Shown here piece after piece: positions 25,006 through 33,823 of a stretch of 64,000 bases of DNA; position 1 is the first letter of the stretch; each line of letters begins with the position of its first letter. The notes beneath the pieces are model-generated. The model did not search any database, had not been told where the DNA came from, and saw only the letters and a program-made list of their open reading frames with translations. Position numbers and translations under genes: made by a program. The stretch is from Hyphomicrobium sp. GTDB taxonomy: Bacteria; Pseudomonadota; Alphaproteobacteria; Rhizobiales; Hyphomicrobiaceae. The stretch is taken from the NCBI GenBank assembly GCA_002928955.1, contig PERT01000001.1:147932-211931 (forward strand), written 5' to 3'.

Positions 25006-28000
25006 ATGCGTTTCAGTACCGCCGCCAGACTTGCGTTTCTGGCCTTCGTGGTCGTCGTCACTCCGAGCAATGTGTTGGCGCAGGGCCGGACTATGAAAGA
25101 GGACGCACTAGGCAGCGATGTTCAGAAGCTGGATGCTGAGGTCAGTCGTCTGCGACAACTTGGTCGTGCTGCAGAGGCGCTCCCGCTCGCCGAGTATGCT
25201 GTCGAGACCGCCGAGAAACAGTATGGCAGCGATCACACAGAGGTTGCCGCAGCTCTGCTCGTGCTGTGCGAAGTTCTGTCGGGCCTAGGTCGCGCGTCCG
25301 AGTGTGAGGCGCTGGAGCAGCGTGCGCTCGCCATTCGCGAACGCACGCTTGGTTCGGATCATCCACTGACGGCAGAGGCGCTTGTAGCCCTTGCCGGCAC
25401 ATATAGCCAATTACAACGCTACGACAAAGAAGAGGCTCTACTCGAACGCGCTTTGGCAATCTACCAGCGCGCGGAAGGAGCGGCGAGCGTAAGATCAGGC
25501 GACGTGCTGGGGTATCTGGCTCGATTGCGCGAGACTCAAGCCCGTCATTTGGAGGCCGAGACAGCCTATCGACGAGCCTTCGAAATTCGCGAGGCAGCGT
25601 TCGGCCCCGAGGATCCCCAGATTGTCGAAGCATTGCAGTGGCGCGCACTCCACCTGAAGAAGCTCGGTCGACTGGACGAAGCCCGCATCATGTTCGAACG
25701 GTGCCTCCGAATACTCGAGCAAGCGAAGGGACCCGATTCGGCTCCGGTTAGGTTAGCACTATACCATCTTGCAGAGATTCTCCGAAGTCTTGGTCGATAC
25801 GTTGAGGCGGACCCGTTCGCGGCGCGATCGGTGGCCATCTCTGAAAAGCTGCGAGGCAAGGAACATCCGGAGGTCGCCGTCGGGCTCAACGTCGTAGGGA
25901 TGTTGCATCATCACCAAGCGCGTTACGTCGAGGCCGACCGAGCCTATCGGCGCGCACTCTCTATATTGGAGGCAGCACGCGGCCCCGATCATTTATCGCT
26001 TGCCTCGGTGCTTTCGAATGCAGCTGAACTCCGGGCCAAGCAAGGACAATATAAAGACGCGGAGTACATGGCTCGGCGCGCCGTTCAAATTGCTGAGAAT
26101 GCGAAAGCCGAGGAAATCAGCCTCGCAGCGCGCCTATCGTCGCTCGCGCGAGTCTATGTCGAGGCCGAACGAGATTTTGAGGCGGAGCCCATCCTGCGAC
26201 GATGTATCGAGTTGTTTGGACGTGTACGCGGCCCGGACCATCACGAAGTGGCGACGGCGTTGAACGAGCTGAGCCTCGTTCTAAGACGAACGGCGCGCCC
26301 GAAAGACGCAGAGATCGCATCCCGCCGGGCGCTCGACATCTACGAAGCGACGCTCGGAGCGACACATGTCAAAACCGCGACAGCTCTCGGTGCTCTGGCG
26401 GCCACGCTATCGGAAACAGGTCGCTTCAACGAGGCCGAAGCATTATATAAGCGCAGTATTGCAATTTTCGAAGCGACACTCGGTCGGAAACACCCGTTCT
26501 GGGCTACGGCAATGAACAATCTGGCCTGGTTCTATTCGCATAGTGATCGATTGAAGGAAGCTGAGATTGCGGTCGAGACCAGCATGGCTGTACGCGATCC
26601 GAACCCGCGAGAAGTTTTGGCCCCACTCAGCATTCTGTCCGCAATATATTTGAAACAGGGCCGGCTCCACGAAGCCGAGCCGCTTATGAAGCGCGCCATC
26701 CAGCTGGCGGAAAGCGCGCACGGTACAGAGAGCGCAAGTGTAGCGGCCCATCTCAACAACCTTGCCAAATTCTATATAGATGTGGAGAGATTTTCTGAGG
26801 CGGAACCGCTGCAACGACGCGCCCTCCACCTCTGGGAAAACATCTTTGGCAGCGCTAATCTATACGTGGCAGTCGCTCTGGGCAACCTGGCTGGAATTCT
26901 TGAAGGCCTTGGAAAGCACTCTGAGGCACTTGCGGCGGACGAGCGCGCACTTGCCGTCGCGCTCGCTGCCGTGGGGGATGCACATCCAGATGTTGGTATG
27001 CGTCTCAACAATCTTGCTGAACGCGATCGCAAGGCGGGCAACTTCCACGAGGCGGAGCAACGATATTTGAAGGCGATCGATAAATACCAACGTGCCTATG
27101 GGCCTGTGCACACTGAGATTGCACGATCACTGAGCAATCTCGCGCTTCTCTATCTGGAGGCGGGCCGTCACTCTGATGCAGAGATTTTCTTGGATCGAGC
27201 GATACGCATGTTTGAGGTCGCACTCGGGCCGGAGCATCCGGAGGTGGCCTATAGCCACAACATTGCGGCTGAGCTGCATGTGGCAGCCAAGCGTTGGGAC
27301 GCTGCGCTCGACCATTCTCGTCGGGGTGTAGCGATTCTATCGAGCCGAGCTGACGGCACACAAATGCATGTCGAGCGACTGACGACTGGATCGAAGGAGA
27401 AAAATCAACGAAGCCGGGATGTGCTCATAAGATTTGTTCTGATTTCGCAAATTGTCGCCGCCGAGAACCCTCAGGTGCGCCCGGCGCTTGCTCATGAGTC
27501 GTTCACCGCAGCGCAAAGCGCATTGCAATCGGAGGTTTCCGCGGCGCTGTCACAGATGGCTCTTCGAGGTGCAATGCGTGATATTGGATCGCAGCAACTT
27601 ATTCGCCGGCGTCAAGATATTGTGTCGGAGTGGAAACAGCTCGATGCACGTCAGCTTAAAGCATTTTCGCAACCGGCGAGCCATCGAAATGCAGACACGG
27701 AGGCCGAGTTGCGAGAGCGACTGAGAGTCATCTCGGGAGAAGTGGCCGAAATCGACGCGCGAATAGCAATGGAGCTGCCGGCCTATTCCTCGCTGACAAC
27801 TCCGAAAACTGTGTCCGTCGAGGACGCGCAGAACGAACTCAACCCCAATGAAGCACTAGTGCTGTTCCTGGATACGCCCAAGGGGCGTTTGCTACCAGAG
27901 ACGACGTTTGTTTGGATAGTGACGAAGGGAGAGGTGCGCTGGATCGCAGCGCCGGCTGGCACACCGACACTCAAGCGTGAGGTGGCAGCATTGCGCTGTG

Positions 28001-29571
28001 GTCTTGATGCGACGGCATGGCATGGCGAAGGCGCCAAACGCTGCGCCGATCACTTGAATCTGCCGGTCGGCGTAGCTCCGGGCGAGGGCGATTCCCTCCC
28101 CTTCGACGCCGCACGCGCACATGCGCTCTACAACAGCCTGCTCGGCGAAGCAGCCGATCTCATCAAGGGCAAGCACCTGCTGATCGTGCCCTCCGGGCCG
28201 CTCACCACGCTGCCGTTCCATGTTCTGGTGACGTCGTTGCCAGTGGGCGTCGAGGCTGGCGCGATCCCGCGCAGGGTTGGTCGGCTGGGCGCCAAGTTGG
28301 GCCCTCTATCGGACGATGATCGAATGGCGTTGCCGGCCGGAACCGCTGGCGGCGTGAGGGTCGTGAAGCCAGTTCCGGGCGGACCGGCCGAAGCCGCCGG
28401 GCTGCGAGCAGGGGATCTCTTCATCATGGTCGATGCCCGGGGTTTTCTGACCGTGCCTGAGGCCGTCGCAGCCGTTCAAGCAGCTGGCGCCGATCGCACC
28501 GTCTCGTTGGCACTGGTGCGCGACGGCCAGCGCATTGATCTGCCTGTCACTCTTACTGCGGGCACCGTGACGGACTGGAAGCCGTTGTTCCTAGACGCCT
28601 CGAACGCACCGCAGGTCAAATGGCTCGGGCAGGAGAACGCGATCACCGTACTTCCCTCCGTCGCCTCGCTGAAGGCTCTTCGCCGCATCGGAAAGCCGAG
28701 CGCGGCGCCGAAGCCGATGATCGGGTTTGCCAATCCGTTGCTCGACGGCAATCAGGCGCATCCCAATCCCAAGTACCGCGAGTACTTCAAGCAGCAGGCG
28801 CAGACGGCGCGGGCCCAGACTGGTTGCGCGACCTCTTCAAAGACGCGCACGGCAGCGCTGCGCATGGTGTCGCGCTCGCTGGATACCGCCGCCGTGGCTG
28901 GTGGCGCGCTCGCCAATCTCGACCATCTGCGCGTGCAGGCTCCGCTTCCGGAGACGGCCGACGAGGTGTGCGACGTGGTGCGCGCCATCGGTGGCAGCGC
29001 GGAGGAAATGCGGATCGGCGCGCGGGCGACCGAGACCGAGGTCAAGCGGCTCTCGGTATCAGGAGATCTCGCCAAGTATCGGATCCTGCACTTCGCCACC
29101 CACGGCACGCTGGCGGGCCAGCTCAAGGGCACGCGCGAGCCGGGGCTCATTCTGACCCCGCCCGCGACGGCAACCGAGGATGACGACGGCTATCTCTCTG
29201 GCAGCGAGATCGCGGCCCTCAAGCTGGATGCCGACTGGGTGATCCTGTCGGCCTGCAATACCGCCGGCGGCGCTGGTGAGGGCGAGGCAGCGGAGGCGCT
29301 GTCGGGCCTCGCGCGCGTGTTCTTCTATGCAGGAGCCCGCGCGCTGCTCGCCTCGCACTGGGAGGTCGACAGTGACGCGGCGGTGAAGCTCGTGACCGGT
29401 GCAATGCGCGAGATGACCCACGACAAGAGCATCGGCCGCGCCGAGGCCATGCGCCGCGCCATGCTCGCCGTGATGGCCGACACGTCGCGGCCAAAGGACT
29501 GGGTGCCGGCTTGGCACCCGTCCGTCTGGGCACCGTTCGTTGTCGTGGGCGAGGGTGGCGCAGGGAGGTAG
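25006..29571 (+). CDS. Secreted TPR-CHAT peptidase with an internal PDZ-like domain
   Basis: This is a 1521-aa protein. A signal peptide (about 1-26, ending VLAQG) is followed by about twenty 42-residue TPR units of the kinesin-light-chain type (for example HHEVATALNELSLVLRRTAR). The C-terminal CHAT domain begins near residue 940 (LNPNEALVLFLDT). Its His is in LHFATHGTL (about 1363) and its Cys in ILSACNTAGG (about 1415). Between them, at about 1105-1185, sits a PDZ-like insert (VVKPVPGGPAEAAGLRAGDL). CHAT proteins are clan CD proteases related to caspases and separase. The signal peptide points to action outside the cytoplasm. Its position after the FGE membrane protein suggests it could be a protease partner, now separated by the recombinase island. 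Confidence 0.88.
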   Translation: MRFSTAARLAFLAFVVVVTPSNVLAQGRTMKEDALGSDVQKLDAEVSRLRQLGRAAEALPLAEYAVETAEKQYGSDHTEVAAALLVLCEVLSGLGRASECEALEQRALAIRERTLGSDHPLTAEALVALAGTYSQLQRYDKEEALLERALAIYQRAEGAASVRSGDVLGYLARLRETQARHLEAETAYRRAFEIREAAFGPEDPQIVEALQWRALHLKKLGRLDEARIMFERCLRILEQAKGPDSAPVRLALYHLAEILRSLGRYVEADPFAARSVAISEKLRGKEHPEVAVGLNVVGMLHHHQARYVEADRAYRRALSILEAARGPDHLSLASVLSNAAELRAKQGQYKDAEYMARRAVQIAENAKAEEISLAARLSSLARVYVEAERDFEAEPILRRCIELFGRVRGPDHHEVATALNELSLVLRRTARPKDAEIASRRALDIYEATLGATHVKTATALGALAATLSETGRFNEAEALYKRSIAIFEATLGRKHPFWATAMNNLAWFYSHSDRLKEAEIAVETSMAVRDPNPREVLAPLSILSAIYLKQGRLHEAEPLMKRAIQLAESAHGTESASVAAHLNNLAKFYIDVERFSEAEPLQRRALHLWENIFGSANLYVAVALGNLAGILEGLGKHSEALAADERALAVALAAVGDAHPDVGMRLNNLAERDRKAGNFHEAEQRYLKAIDKYQRAYGPVHTEIARSLSNLALLYLEAGRHSDAEIFLDRAIRMFEVALGPEHPEVAYSHNIAAELHVAAKRWDAALDHSRRGVAILSSRADGTQMHVERLTTGSKEKNQRSRDVLIRFVLISQIVAAENPQVRPALAHESFTAAQSALQSEVSAALSQMALRGAMRDIGSQQLIRRRQDIVSEWKQLDARQLKAFSQPASHRNADTEAELRERLRVISGEVAEIDARIAMELPAYSSLTTPKTVSVEDAQNELNPNEALVLFLDTPKGRLLPETTFVWIVTKGEVRWIAAPAGTPTLKREVAALRCGLDATAWHGEGAKRCADHLNLPVGVAPGEGDSLPFDAARAHALYNSLLGEAADLIKGKHLLIVPSGPLTTLPFHVLVTSLPVGVEAGAIPRRVGRLGAKLGPLSDDDRMALPAGTAGGVRVVKPVPGGPAEAAGLRAGDLFIMVDARGFLTVPEAVAAVQAAGADRTVSLALVRDGQRIDLPVTLTAGTVTDWKPLFLDASNAPQVKWLGQENAITVLPSVASLKALRRIGKPSAAPKPMIGFANPLLDGNQAHPNPKYREYFKQQAQTARAQTGCATSSKTRTAALRMVSRSLDTAAVAGGALANLDHLRVQAPLPETADEVCDVVRAIGGSAEEMRIGARATETEVKRLSVSGDLAKYRILHFATHGTLAGQLKGTREPGLILTPPATATEDDDGYLSGSEIAALKLDADWVILSACNTAGGAGEGEAAEALSGLARVFFYAGARALLASHWEVDSDAAVKLVTGAMREMTHDKSIGRAEAMRRAMLAVMADTSRPKDWVPAWHPSVWAPFVVVGEGGAGR

Positions 29572-29760
29572 GGCGTGATGGGCGGATTGGTTGAAATCTG
29601 GCAGTCAGCTCGGGGCCCGACGCGTTGTCGATCGGCGGTGTGACGGTGGAGGTGCGGAGTTTGCAGACATCGGCGTAGTATCCTGAACCGCTCGCAGAGC
29701 GAGTCACATAGCCGTCGCGATGCGTCGATTAGCGGACATCACATAGTCGTGGACGGCTCG

Positions 29761-30255
29761 CTATCGAGCTAGCTCAACCGTACTCTCACCGAAGGCTCGA
29801 TCTTGAATAGATTGTAGTGATTGAGCGAGAACTTCGGCTTCTTCGGTGGTGTTGACGAGCACGATGATCGCTGTGCCATGAGCCTTCTTGTAAGATGTGA
29901 GCTCGGACATGAATTGTATGACGTCTTCGCGTATCCGCCATCGCTCCAATTGATCGCGCGGCGAACGCAAATCGAGGGAGTGATGCTGGTAGCTGCGCGT
30001 CGACCGGTGGATCTTATCCAGAGCTAGTGAGCGATTGATGCCAAGCAGATCGAAGAACGGATACGGACGCAAGTCGAGCACCGCAGCTGCGCGCGCCAAT
30101 TCAAGGTGACGCAGAAAGGCTGCGCCATGGATCTCTGCCATCGGCACACAAATCAGCCGCATAACGTCGTGCAGCGGGAAGAGTGACAACTGGCCCTTTT
30201 CACAATGGCTCGGTGGAGTATCCGCATCGACGAGCCGTAGCTCCGGCTTCCTCAT
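29761..30255 (-). CDS. Small hypothetical protein co-transcribed with the deaminase
   Basis: This is a 164-aa protein. Its ATG overlaps the stop of the deaminase gene (ATGA-type overlap), so it is translationally coupled. The central ARAAAVLDLRPYPFFDLLGI and the beta strand GTAIIVLVNTTEEAEVLAQS faintly resemble DUF488-type proteins, but this is not certain. No catalytic motif is recognised. The tight coupling implies that it works with the deaminase, for instance as a regulator or second effector. Confidence 0.65.
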   Translation of the reverse strand: MRKPELRLVDADTPPSHCEKGQLSLFPLHDVMRLICVPMAEIHGAAFLRHLELARAAAVLDLRPYPFFDLLGINRSLALDKIHRSTRSYQHHSLDLRSPRDQLERWRIREDVIQFMSELTSYKKAHGTAIIVLVNTTEEAEVLAQSLQSIQDRAFGESTVELAR

Positions 30256-31865
30256 GGCGTGAGACTCCCGAGCTTTGCTTCAAGATCAGTGTAGTGCACC
30301 GACGAGAGCTCCGTTGAAGCACCCCAGCGTGGGGGACTCATCTTGAACTCGCCGGTGACATTGTCCTTATAACCGCGGTCTTTTAGAAACGCAGCTTGAT
30401 ACATCCGCGGCGCAACACCGACAAATGGCCGAAACAGAACTTTCGACGAAGGGCCTGTTGCCAAGGAAGGAGGCTTCCAATCCTTGTCAGTTGTCGTGAT
30501 GGAGTCGCTGTGCAACGTTAGCGCGCGGCTCTTTGGGTAGGGCTCGATGTATTGCACCTCGTCGACGCCGGCACTGACGATATGCCTAGCGCAATAGTGA
30601 CAGGGAAACGTGGTCACGAACAGCCGTGCTCCAATAGCTGACACGCCTATGCGCGCAGCGGTCAGAAGCGCATCCATCTCCGCATGGACCGCACGACTGA
30701 ATTCAATCAAGCCTCCGAGCTTGGTCTCCCTAATTTTTTGTACTACGGCAGCTCGCCCTTGGTCTTGGAGAAGAGTCGGGAAAGTGTCGACCAATTCGTC
30801 AATGATCTCGTTCTGCTCTCGATTGCTTGAGCAGAATTTAGTCTCCCTAAAGACGCAGCGGTGGTCATGAACTGCAGCGTTGGATTCGGCCTTGCCATAA
30901 ACTCCTCCGCCAGCCATTGGGACTTCGTTGGTTCCCGTGGCGACAATGTTTCCGCCGACGTCTACGACCGCTGCGCCCACCTGCCGCGACATGCATGCGC
31001 TCCGCAACTTGGCGGAGTGCGCGTGGTGCATAGCAGTTTCTTCGATCTTTGGGCGCAATATTCGGCTCCCGGTTATAAGGTCGACGAAGCGGCGGATCGG
31101 CTCGTTCATCTCTGTATTTTTCAGGTCGTCCTTTTGAGCATCCTTCGAATTGTCGACGAAAAAATCGGACTCGTGAAAGGCAGCAGTGACATGCTGCCCA
31201 AAAGGGACGTCGGCGTCGGCGTCTCGGAGAACGAAATCCTCGATAGCCTTCGTAGTCTCGAGTTTCGTGCGTACTTTGATATCGAACAGCTGTCGGAGCC
31301 TCCGATCCCTGGAGTCTGGATCGGCCACTACACCGACGAGTAAAAATGCGTCCTGGTAGACGCTACGCAATAGGTGCACCTCGTCGGGGTGGCGCAGCGA
31401 ATCGATGATGTAGGCGCGCGGCTTGCCGTCGATTACGCCTTCTTCCTTCTTGGAAAGCTCGGCGCGACGCTCTCGGATCATCCTTATTGAAGCGCGCGCG
31501 ACGGCCGCATTGTCACCGGTTTGGCGACGCATGTCGTCGCCGCGGTCTTGCATAACGATCATGTCGGCAAGGGTCTTCCGACCAGCGGCCCCATCCGGCA
31601 CGGCCAAGCCGCGATCGACTGCCCATGATCTGATCGCTTGGCTCGCCTTTATGATTGAAACTTCGATGGGCTGATCGTCAACCTTGGCGCGTGCGAGGAA
31701 ATCACGGATCACGTTGGCAGCAGTGCCGGCACCGGCTCCGGCAGATGCTACGATTGCGATGAAGAACTCGTTCGCGCGCGACCTCTTAATGACCTCGACG
31801 CCGGTTGGCAGTGGATCATTGGCCGCAGCTACGGGCGGAGCATTCTTCGTCTTCGGACTTGCCAC
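30252..31865 (-). CDS. avcD: AvcD-type anti-phage dCTP/dCMP deaminase
   Basis: This is a 537-aa two-part protein. The N-terminal ~250 residues are a P-loop-like nucleotide-kinase fold (FIAIVASAGAGAGTAANVIR; later MIRERRAELSKKEEGVIDGK). The C-terminal part is a zinc deoxycytidylate-type deaminase with ACMSRQVGAAVVDVGGNIVA, HAEMDALLTAARIG (zinc His and catalytic Glu) and TTFPCHYCARHI (two zinc Cys). This architecture defines the phage-defence deaminases that deplete dCTP/dCMP on infection. The start is a GTG at 31865 with GGAAG nearby. In characterised systems an RNA (AvcI) encoded upstream inhibits the enzyme. A candidate was not identified here. It is divergent from the SPARSA operon. Confidence 0.85.
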   Translation of the reverse strand: MASPKTKNAPPVAAANDPLPTGVEVIKRSRANEFFIAIVASAGAGAGTAANVIRDFLARAKVDDQPIEVSIIKASQAIRSWAVDRGLAVPDGAAGRKTLADMIVMQDRGDDMRRQTGDNAAVARASIRMIRERRAELSKKEEGVIDGKPRAYIIDSLRHPDEVHLLRSVYQDAFLLVGVVADPDSRDRRLRQLFDIKVRTKLETTKAIEDFVLRDADADVPFGQHVTAAFHESDFFVDNSKDAQKDDLKNTEMNEPIRRFVDLITGSRILRPKIEETAMHHAHSAKLRSACMSRQVGAAVVDVGGNIVATGTNEVPMAGGGVYGKAESNAAVHDHRCVFRETKFCSSNREQNEIIDELVDTFPTLLQDQGRAAVVQKIRETKLGGLIEFSRAVHAEMDALLTAARIGVSAIGARLFVTTFPCHYCARHIVSAGVDEVQYIEPYPKSRALTLHSDSITTTDKDWKPPSLATGPSSKVLFRPFVGVAPRMYQAAFLKDRGYKDNVTGEFKMSPPRWGASTELSSVHYTDLEAKLGSLTP

Positions 31866-32080
31866 GGACCGCTTCCACGCTTGTCAATTGGTTACGATGA
31901 CCACAGTATGCCGTCAGGCCACCGCTCCCAAGCTGCGACATGGTAGTCGTTTTGCTCGTCCACAGAGTTTTGGGCTGGCTATCGCCTCGAGTGAAGTGTC
32001 GTTCGATCGAACTCCAGACTTTCTTGGGGATGGTGCGTCATAGACGGAGCTTGTGTTTCTCCCGAACGACATAATTGCTC
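31866..32080. promoter_or_regulatory. Divergent promoter region between avcD and SPARSA
   Basis: This is 215 bp separating two divergent defence operons. A minus-strand TTGACA lies near 31885, very close to the avcD start. If an AvcI-type inhibitory RNA exists it should map here, but no conserved structure could be assigned by eye. Confidence 0.35.
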
Positions 32081-33823
32081 ATGCGAATCATGACGGGGCT
32101 GCCCACGGTTGAGCCGGATGATTTTGCGCGCCGGTTCTCTATGCGGGGCGGCCGTCTCATGTGGCTGCTCGGCGCGGGTGCGTCGGCCTCCGCGGGCATT
32201 CCGACCGCGTGGGACATGGTCTGGGACTTCAAGCAGCAGCTCTACGTCAGCCAGAGGCGCGTGGCGATCGGGCGCGTCGGTGACTTGTCGAATCCCGCAA
32301 TCCGGCAGCTACTGCAAGGCCACATCGACGCGTCTGGAAAGCTGCCTGCTGTCGGCGCGGCCGACGAATATGCAGCTCTGTTTGAGACGGTCTGGCCGGA
32401 TGAGCGGGACCGCCAGACTTATCTGGACGGCAAGCTCAAGGGGGCCAAGCCATCCTACGGCCACATGGCGATGGCGAGCCTGATGAAAGCCGGCAAGCTC
32501 AAGCTGGTCTGGACGACCAACTTCGACCCTCTTATTGCGGATGCCTGTGCCAAGCTATTCGACAGCACCGGCGCACTGACGACCGTTACGCTCGACGCTC
32601 CGGACCTCGCCGCGCAGTCGATCGCAGCAGAACGCTGGCCAGTCGAAGTGAAGCTGCACGGCGACTTCCGGTCTCGCCGGCTGAAGAATACTACCGATGA
32701 ACTGCGCCGCCAGGACGCGGTCCTGCGCCGCGCCTTGGTCGACGCTAGCCAGCGGTTCGGTCTGGTGGTAGCCGGCTACAGCGGTCGCGACGCGTCGATC
32801 ATGAAAACGCTGACGGACGCCGTCAAGGCTGGCGGTGCCTTCCCGGGAGGGCTCTTTTGGCTGCACCAGGGCGACGGCGATCCCATGCCTGACGTCAATG
32901 AGCTTCTCCTTCAAGCGAAACAGAGAGGCATTGACAGCGGGCTCGTGCGGATCGTCAGTTTCGACGAGACGATGCGCGATCTGGTACGACTTTGCCAAGG
33001 GCTCGATACTGCCGCGCTCGACGCGTTCTCGGCCGAACGGCGTCGGTGGACGGCCGCGCCGGCACTAGGAGGGCGAAAGGACTGGCCGGTGGTGCGCCTG
33101 AACGCGCTGGAAATTGTGCAGACTCCAGGACACTGCCGGCGCATCGATTGCCAGATCGGGGGCACCGGGGCCGTCAGAGAGGCGCTTGCAGCATCGAGCG
33201 CAAAAGCGATCGCGGCTAGAACGCGATCCGGCGTGCTCGCCTTCGGACCGGATGCCGATCTGCGGAAGGCTTTAGAGAGACATGGTATCAGAGGTTTTGA
33301 TCTGCACGCGATCGAGATGCGACGGCTCCGTTACGATTCGGGAGAACGCGGTCTGCTGCGAGAGGCAGTGTCGATCGCGCTCGCGCGCGGCTTCGGCATG
33401 ACGGTCACGCGTCGGCGCAGTGGCGATCTCCTGGCGCCCGTGGCGCCAGAACATGATGCGTGGAAGGAGCTACGTGAGTTGGTCGGTGCTAGTATGGGCA
33501 CAGTGCCAGGAGACCAATCTCTGCGTTGGCGCGAAGGCGTAGCTGTGCGCCTCGACTGGGCCGACGAGCGCCTGTGGCTGCTGCTCGAGCCGCGCGTCGT
33601 GTTCGACGGGATCACGGACTTGAACCGAGCTCGCGCGACTGACTACGCACGGGAACGTACGGTCAGGAGGTACAACGCGCCTCTCAACGCCCTGATCGGC
33701 TACTGGTCTGCCCGACTGGCCAACGGCGGCGCGGACCTGCCGAGCTTCGGCATCGGCGACGGGGTCGACGCTGTGTTCCGCTTTGGCGTCGAGACGGCAT
33801 TTTCCCGGAGGGTATCGGCATGA
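32081..33823 (+). CDS. SIR2-APAZ subunit of a short prokaryotic Argonaute system (SPARSA)
   Basis: This is a 580-aa protein. The N-terminal SIR2 NADase domain shows GRLMWLLGAGASASAGIP (NAD loop), LVWTTNFDPLIADA and VEVKLHGDFRS. The C-terminal ~280 residues are the APAZ region that binds the short Argonaute. In characterised SPARSA the activated complex degrades NAD+ and kills the infected cell or blocks plasmids. The ATG at 32081 is favoured over a TTG at 32075, and an ATG at 32090 is also possible. The stop overlaps the Argonaute start. Confidence 0.9.
   Translation: MRIMTGLPTVEPDDFARRFSMRGGRLMWLLGAGASASAGIPTAWDMVWDFKQQLYVSQRRVAIGRVGDLSNPAIRQLLQGHIDASGKLPAVGAADEYAALFETVWPDERDRQTYLDGKLKGAKPSYGHMAMASLMKAGKLKLVWTTNFDPLIADACAKLFDSTGALTTVTLDAPDLAAQSIAAERWPVEVKLHGDFRSRRLKNTTDELRRQDAVLRRALVDASQRFGLVVAGYSGRDASIMKTLTDAVKAGGAFPGGLFWLHQGDGDPMPDVNELLLQAKQRGIDSGLVRIVSFDETMRDLVRLCQGLDTAALDAFSAERRRWTAAPALGGRKDWPVVRLNALEIVQTPGHCRRIDCQIGGTGAVREALAASSAKAIAARTRSGVLAFGPDADLRKALERHGIRGFDLHAIEMRRLRYDSGERGLLREAVSIALARGFGMTVTRRRSGDLLAPVAPEHDAWKELRELVGASMGTVPGDQSLRWREGVAVRLDWADERLWLLLEPRVVFDGITDLNRARATDYARERTVRRYNAPLNALIGYWSARLANGGADLPSFGIGDGVDAVFRFGVETAFSRRVSA

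Noticed and set aside
31866..32080. AvcI inhibitory RNA upstream of avcD
   Set aside because: Expected from known systems, but no structure could be recognised by eye, so it is not listed as an RNA gene.
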